A stretch of DNA of 34,942 nt, taken from the NCBI GenBank assembly GCA_017445015.1, contig JAFSVL010000027.1, positions 1-34,942 on the forward strand. Reading direction: 5' to 3'. The translations under genes were made by a program, and so were the position numbers. The notes beneath the pieces were generated by a model, which saw nothing but the letters and a program-made list of their open reading frames with translations, had not been told where the DNA came from and searched no databases. Shown piece by piece: positions 31,403 to 34,942 of the stretch (position 1 is the stretch's first letter; each line of letters begins with the position of its first letter). Source of the stretch: Bacteroidales bacterium (GTDB lineage Bacteria; Bacteroidota; Bacteroidia; Bacteroidales; UBA932).

Positions 31403-31984
31403 ATGGCAAACAAACCGATGAATACCGAACTGCTGGACCGCGCAATCATCTTTGCGGTCCGCGCACACGCGGGCACCGAGCGCCGCGGAAAGGGTTTTCC
31501 TTATATCGTACATCCGATGGAAGCGGTAGAAATCGTCGCGACGATTACCGCGGACCAGGAACTCCTGGCGGCGGCTGCGCTGCACGATACCGTCGAAGAT
31601 ACGGACGTAAGCGTCGAGCAACTTCGCGCTGAATTCGGCGACCGTATCGCCGCGCTGGTGGCATCTGAAAGCGATACCTTCGAGGCGGGCGTCAGCGAGG
31701 AAGACAGTTGGCACGCGCGAAAGAAAGCGGCCATCGACCGGCTCGCCGCCGCATCGCACGATGCAAAAATCGTCGCTATGGGCGACAAACTTTCGAATAT
31801 GCGCGCCATTGCCCGGGACTATGCGGTCAAGGGCGACGAACTTTGGAAAATCTTCCACGCCAAGGCCCCGAAGGACCACGAATGGCATTATCGCGGCCTG
31901 GCGGATTCCCTGCGCGAACTCTCCGACACCTTCGCCTTCAAGGAATTCGAATCGCTGATCAATCAGGTATTTGGCCCGAAATAA
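31403..31984 (+). CDS. MESH1/SpoT-like HD-domain hydrolase
   Basis: A 193-residue stand-alone HD enzyme of the RelA/SpoT hydrolase group. Metal and active-site motifs are His22, HP (37-38), HD (61-62) followed by TVED (63-66), and VAMGDKLSNM with Asp128. The synthetase domain is absent, so it corresponds to a small alarmone hydrolase or MESH1, which remove pyrophosphate from (p)ppGpp or phosphate from NADPH. It starts 6 bp after the RyR-domain gene, making it the last gene of the TIR operon, and ends 3 bp before the convergent nucleosidase gene. In context it could degrade the nucleotide signal made by TIR; substrate is unknown. Confidence 0.85.
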   Translation: MANKPMNTELLDRAIIFAVRAHAGTERRGKGFPYIVHPMEAVEIVATITADQELLAAAALHDTVEDTDVSVEQLRAEFGDRIAALVASESDTFEAGVSEEDSWHARKKAAIDRLAAASHDAKIVAMGDKLSNMRAIARDYAVKGDELWKIFHAKAPKDHEWHYRGLADSLRELSDTFAFKEFESLINQVFGPK

Positions 31985-31987
31985 GGC

Positions 31988-32611
31988 TCAAAGACGTTCC
32001 AGCAGTTCCCGTAGAATCGCGTAGGAACTGTCCCCCATTTGCTTCCAGAAGTTCTCGTAACTGGCCTTCTGCGCAGTGGCGTCCGTATGCACGTCACTGA
32101 TGAGCCGGAAACTCAGGAACGGGACGCCGTAGTGCAGGCAAACCTGCGCGATGGCGGCCGATTCCATATCCACGGCAAGGGCATCCGGAAAATTCGCAAG
32201 CACTTTCGCATCCTCTTCAATACTTTCGAAAAATCGTTCCCCGCTGCATATCAGGCCGAAATGCATTTTGCGCGACGTGCGCAGGCTGCGGGCCGCCGAA
32301 AGCAGACGGGGGTCGGCGTCAAAGCGCTGAGGAAGCCCCTGCACCTGGCCTGGGAGATTGCCCTCGCCGCACCAGACGTCATGATGCGCCGTCTGCGCGC
32401 CCACAACCACATCGAAAACTTCCATGCCGGGAGACAGCGCCCCAGCACAGCCGGAGTTGATGATACAGTCCGGCCTCTCCGTCAAAATCATTTCAGTAGC
32501 CAGCCGCGCGGCCGATACCTTCCCGATTCCGGAACGCTTTACGCCCTTGATTCCTGCCCGTTGCAACGCATCGTACTCGGAACTCATCGCCACGATTAAC
32601 CCTACATTCAT
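31988..32611 (-). CDS. 5'-methylthioadenosine/S-adenosylhomocysteine nucleosidase family
   Basis: A 207-residue PNP-family nucleosidase. It has MNVGLIVAMSSEYDAL at the N-terminus, INSGCAGALSPGMEVFDVVV, the VDMESAAIAQVC motif and the catalytic-Asp segment LISDVHTDATAQKASYENF. These enzymes split MTA and SAH into adenine and the thiosugar, linking to the methyl cycle. It has its own promoter: TTG-N19-TACATTTG ending 5 bp before the ATG, giving a near-leaderless transcript. It converges on the TIR operon with a 3-bp gap. Whether it is the main MTAN or a futalosine-type relative is not certain; the family is clear. Confidence 0.9.
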   Translation of the reverse strand: MNVGLIVAMSSEYDALQRAGIKGVKRSGIGKVSAARLATEMILTERPDCIINSGCAGALSPGMEVFDVVVGAQTAHHDVWCGEGNLPGQVQGLPQRFDADPRLLSAARSLRTSRKMHFGLICSGERFFESIEEDAKVLANFPDALAVDMESAAIAQVCLHYGVPFLSFRLISDVHTDATAQKASYENFWKQMGDSSYAILRELLERL

Positions 32612-32616
32612 ATCGG

Positions 32617-32646
32617 CAAATGTAGTAAATTAATACCCTTTCTCAA
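32617..32646 (-). promoter_or_regulatory. Bacteroidota-type promoter of the nucleosidase gene
   Basis: Minus strand: TTG (32646-32644), a 19-bp spacer, then TACATTTG (32624-32617). The last base is 5 bp from the ATG, so the mRNA should be leaderless or nearly so. It lies within the 3' end of the helicase fragment. Confidence 0.7.
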
Positions 32647-33979
32647 AAGCACCTGTCCTGGCCGTATCAACGGCGGTATCCCAGAGGCCGATGACAGTGC
32701 CGGTGTGCTTGTCGATTCCGGTGTATTCCAGTGAGGAGTCCTCGTAGCGCTTGAACTTATACACTGCGTCGTTCATGAGTTCGCTGTTGAAGACACCGAG
32801 GCTCACCAGGAGGCTGAAATCCTTGAGGGTGAGGCCGGTGACTTTGCGGAAGAGTTCCGGTTCCAATTGCTCGATGACGTCTTTCAGGCAGTATTCCCGG
32901 TAGTCCGTGAGGTACATAAAGACCGGGATGCGGGTGGCAAACTTGATGAGTTTTTCCTGAATCTCCTTGCGCTTGCTTTTGTACTCTTTCTCTTCCTCAG
33001 TGAGCCGCTTTTTCTCTTTAGGCGTAAGGTCGTCGCCTTTCTCTTTCTTGGTGTTCTTAACGTGCTCGGACTTATTGATAATTGTCTCGATGTCAGAATT
33101 CAGACTGCGGAACCCTTCGATGTTCATCAAGGCTTTCATCGCCTCGGGATTGTTCATCAGGCGCTGGAGGGTTGCATTATCCACATTGACCAGAACAGCG
33201 CTTTCCCACCTGCGAGCCAGCAAGGTGGCCGTGGTGCCGCTCATCGCCATATCATGCACACCTGCGGCATCAATCTCCTTCATCGAAGAACCATCGTAAG
33301 CAAGAATCGGCAGGAACTTAATGAATTCCTCCACCTTCTTCTCCGGGTTGGTTTCTTTGACGTTGAGCTGGCAGCTATACTCTTCCACCTGACGCAGCGC
33401 CCGGTTGGGAGCAAAGTCAAAAACATAGCAAAGGGGTTTAAGGATGACTTCGTCTCCGGATTCGTCCTTCGTGGTCCAGGGAGACTGGACGCGGAAGGCG
33501 GCCTGGAAATAGGTTTCCGGAGACGTGGTATTGCGCAGCATCATAATGCCGGTCCAGGGCTTGACGGTGACGCCGGTGGAGAGTTTACCGCAAGAGAGCG
33601 TAATAGTTTTCGTCCGCTGCGGATCTTCCATTGCATTGTAAACTGGTTCCACTGCCTGAGCGCCCATCCCGGCCGAGTTCCCTGCGGCCACAATCACTTT
33701 GTACTCATCATAGAAACGATTGGAACGCTTCTTCAGGAGCTTAGCCATTGCCCGGCAAGCTGCTACGGACGGCAGGAACCAGTAAGTGTGCTGGAGATAG
33801 CTCAGCAGACGGGCATCGGAGAAAGGCATTGGCGGTTTCTCCGTGCCCAGTTTCAATTCTGTGACGATGTTCTCCGTATAGGCACCGCGAATGAGATCCA
33901 ACCACTTCTGTACGTATTCTTCGTGCAGGAAGTAATCATCTTTCCGCCCGAGGCACCTTGATAGCCCGTAGAGTGAGTT
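32630..33979 (-). pseudogene. N-terminally truncated DEAD/DEAH helicase (restriction-type) fragment
   Basis: An open frame of about 450 codons without a proper start; it opens after a TAG at 33982-33980. The sequence resembles the C-terminal half of a large SF2 helicase of restriction-modification type: AVEPVYNAMEDPQ, TITLSCGKLSTGVTVKPWTGIMML (motif V region), FQAAFRVQSPW (motif VI region) and YVFDFAPNRALRQVEEYS. Walker A and DEAD motifs are absent, so the N-terminal half has been lost. Upstream the frame runs into a hairpin/terminator and a direct repeat. This is best explained as a remnant left by deletion or insertion at an island edge. Translation from the TTG at 33901 is possible, but such a product would lack ATPase motifs. 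Confidence 0.65.
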
Positions 33980-33995
33980 CTACGGGCTGTTTTTC
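33963..33995 (+). terminator. Terminator-like hairpin at island junction
   Basis: A perfect 10-bp stem AGCCCGTAGA/TCTACGGGCT (33963-33972 with 33979-33988) with a 6-nt loop is followed by GTTTTTC. It has the form of a plus-strand rho-independent terminator, but no plus-strand gene precedes it in the window. It therefore looks like part of a mobile-element end. Confidence 0.6.
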
Positions 33996-34000
33996 GTTAG

Positions 34001-34020
34001 TTGGACAACATTTGGACAAC
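34001..34020. repeat. Direct repeat TTGGACAAC x2
   Basis: TTGGACAAC occurs at 34001-34009 and 34012-34020, an 11-bp period, next to the hairpin at 33963-33988 and at the change to AT-rich DNA. It could be a recombinase-binding or attachment-site remnant; this is not proven. Confidence 0.35.
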
Positions 34021-34034
34021 AGCTATGGGTGTGT

Positions 34035-34706
34035 CTACCTTTTGCTAATCGGGACATAGGAAGAATCGTCATCACCATTCTCAGCCCACGGGAAGCAATT
34101 CCGTCCATTCCTGAAGTTAAAGAAGCGAACTTTATATTGATTCTTACTTATGTCGCTCTCGATCAATCCCCAGTTCCGAATAATCTCATTTATATCATCA
34201 AAACTCCTAATCTTAAACTCTATTATTGGTAGGCCAGAATTAATCTTTTCGGGCTCACAACGGTGAGTATACCAAACTTCTACCATGATATCCGGCGCAC
34301 TTCCTTTTGAGTCTCGAAGTAGCAAATCTGCCCGAAAGCCTTGAATAGATTGCTCTATTATGCATTCATCGTAATGCTGTTTTAAATCCACCTTTACAGT
34401 AGGACACTTTGAATACTCATATTTGTGGTATTTTACCCAAAGGCTTTCACGGCTACAAAAACGCTTTTCAAACACTTTTTGAGCGACGAAATGTTCCATT
34501 GACATCCCATCACTAGAGCCCGAAGATGTATTGACATCACGATAAACACGAAAATGACGTTTTTTTCTATCACTAAAAACAGGAACGAGCCTTAATCCCA
34601 ATTCTGCGGTATCGCGAAAAGGACCATCTAATCTTGCCTCGTCTGTATTTCGACAATTATTAATGTTAACTCTCTTTCCGTCTTTATTAATCGCCCAAAT
34701 AAACAT
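34035..34706 (-). CDS. CoiA-like predicted nuclease-domain protein
   Basis: A 223-residue protein from an AT-rich stretch unlike the rest of the window. HFRVYRD, a conserved MSMEHFVAQKVFE segment and FRADLLLRDSKGSAPDIMVEVWYTHRCEPEKINSGLPIIEFKIRS resemble competence protein CoiA and other PD-(D/E)xK-type nucleases: an acidic residue in ADLLL, then a hydrophobic strand MVEV, then EKI. The match is by pattern only, and the active site is not certain. It is 11 bp downstream of the partial ORF at the window edge and probably co-transcribed with it. It is likely part of a mobile island or defence locus. Confidence 0.5.
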   Translation of the reverse strand: MFIWAINKDGKRVNINNCRNTDEARLDGPFRDTAELGLRLVPVFSDRKKRHFRVYRDVNTSSGSSDGMSMEHFVAQKVFEKRFCSRESLWVKYHKYEYSKCPTVKVDLKQHYDECIIEQSIQGFRADLLLRDSKGSAPDIMVEVWYTHRCEPEKINSGLPIIEFKIRSFDDINEIIRNWGLIESDISKNQYKVRFFNFRNGRNCFPWAENGDDDSSYVPISKR

Positions 34707-34717
34707 AATGCTTCTTT

Positions 34718-34942
34718 TTACTTGTCTTCTCCTTTTTTTGTTGATACTGCTAACCCTACTACTTTTTTAATGCTTTCCTTCCATTTTATCTTAGGATTAT
34801 CTTTATACTCTTCGTAAAGTTTTCTTATTAAATCATCAGATTGCCATAGTAATACTTGGTGGGCCGCATCAAGAGATTCTTTATCTCCATGTCCATTTGT
34901 CTTTAGGCGACGCATGGCATAGTTCATTTTGCCGAGCCATAT
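34718..34942 (-). CDS. C-terminal part of an unidentified protein (partial)
   Basis: The frame is open to the window edge and stops at 34718. About 74 residues are visible, charged and helical (RRLKTNGHGDKESLDAAHQVLLWQ is part of it), ending in KKGEDK. An internal ATG at 34927 exists, but the frame continues upstream (IWLGKMNYA), so a longer protein is likely. No family is recognised. It precedes the CoiA-like gene in the same AT-rich region. Confidence 0.5.
   Translation of the reverse strand: MWLGKMNYAMRRLKTNGHGDKESLDAAHQVLLWQSDDLIRKLYEEYKDNPKIKWKESIKKVVGLAVSTKKGEDK

Noticed and set aside
31988-32611. Nucleosidase as a fifth member of the TIR system
   Set aside because: It is on the opposite strand with its own promoter and fits a housekeeping MTA/SAH role.
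33902-34034. tRNA gene at the island edge
   Set aside because: The hairpin is a single 10-bp stem with a T-run; no cloverleaf, TψC or CCA features were found.

Overview
The window is chromosomal DNA from a fairly GC-rich member of the Bacteroidota, most likely Bacteroidales. The evidence is repeated TAnnTTTG (-7) promoter elements, several with a TTG 19-20 bp upstream, and gene families typical of the phylum: a PEGA/BACON outer-membrane protein, a Fib_succ_major lipoprotein, a transmembrane kelch/AraC regulator, meso-DAP dehydrogenase (Ddh), AsnA and NADP-type GdhA. Coding density is high. No intergenic stretch exceeds 300 bases, and no tRNA, rRNA, CRISPR array or intact insertion sequence was seen.

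Layout. Positions 1-107 hold the 3' end of an unknown plus-strand ORF. Positions 139-4537 (minus) hold an apparent operon read ddh, ketosynthase, phytoene-desaturase-like flavoprotein, FabG-like reductase. A structured leader precedes ddh, and a 121-bp cloverleaf-like palindrome separates ketosynthase from desaturase. Positions 4686-10017 (minus) hold gdhA, a REC-REC-PEP-synthase-like protein and asnA, which are nitrogen and central-metabolism functions. A sodium/solute symporter (minus) diverges at about 11.5 kb from rlmH and a nitroreductase (plus). Positions 12553-18662 (minus) are a tightly overlapping methionine operon: a DUF1295 membrane protein, cobalamin-dependent metH, metF, and an MsrA-fRMsr fusion with an in-frame stop codon. 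Next come a DUF308 membrane protein, the hrpB helicase, two small lipoproteins and a kelch-TM-AraC regulator. Positions 25018-25723 and on to 26181 form a queuosine unit: a preQ1-I-type riboswitch, the precursor transporter YhhQ, and QueF, which makes preQ1.

Positions 26250-31984 hold the most interesting locus. Four tightly packed genes have their own promoter: a membrane-anchored TIR protein, a secreted BACON/PEGA protein with a barrel-like C-terminus, a two-TM protein with RCK-like folds and a C-terminal RyR domain, and a MESH1/SpoT-like HD hydrolase. The arrangement suggests a candidate envelope-spanning NAD-derived-nucleotide signalling or defence system: TIR as signal maker, RyR protein as gated channel, HD enzyme as signal eraser. 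This is inference.

From about 32.6 kb onward a methylthioadenosine/SAH nucleosidase (minus) is followed by an N-terminally truncated helicase fragment that ends at a terminator-like hairpin. Beyond that lies markedly AT-richer DNA carrying a CoiA-like predicted nuclease and another partial ORF. This looks like the edge of a genomic island.
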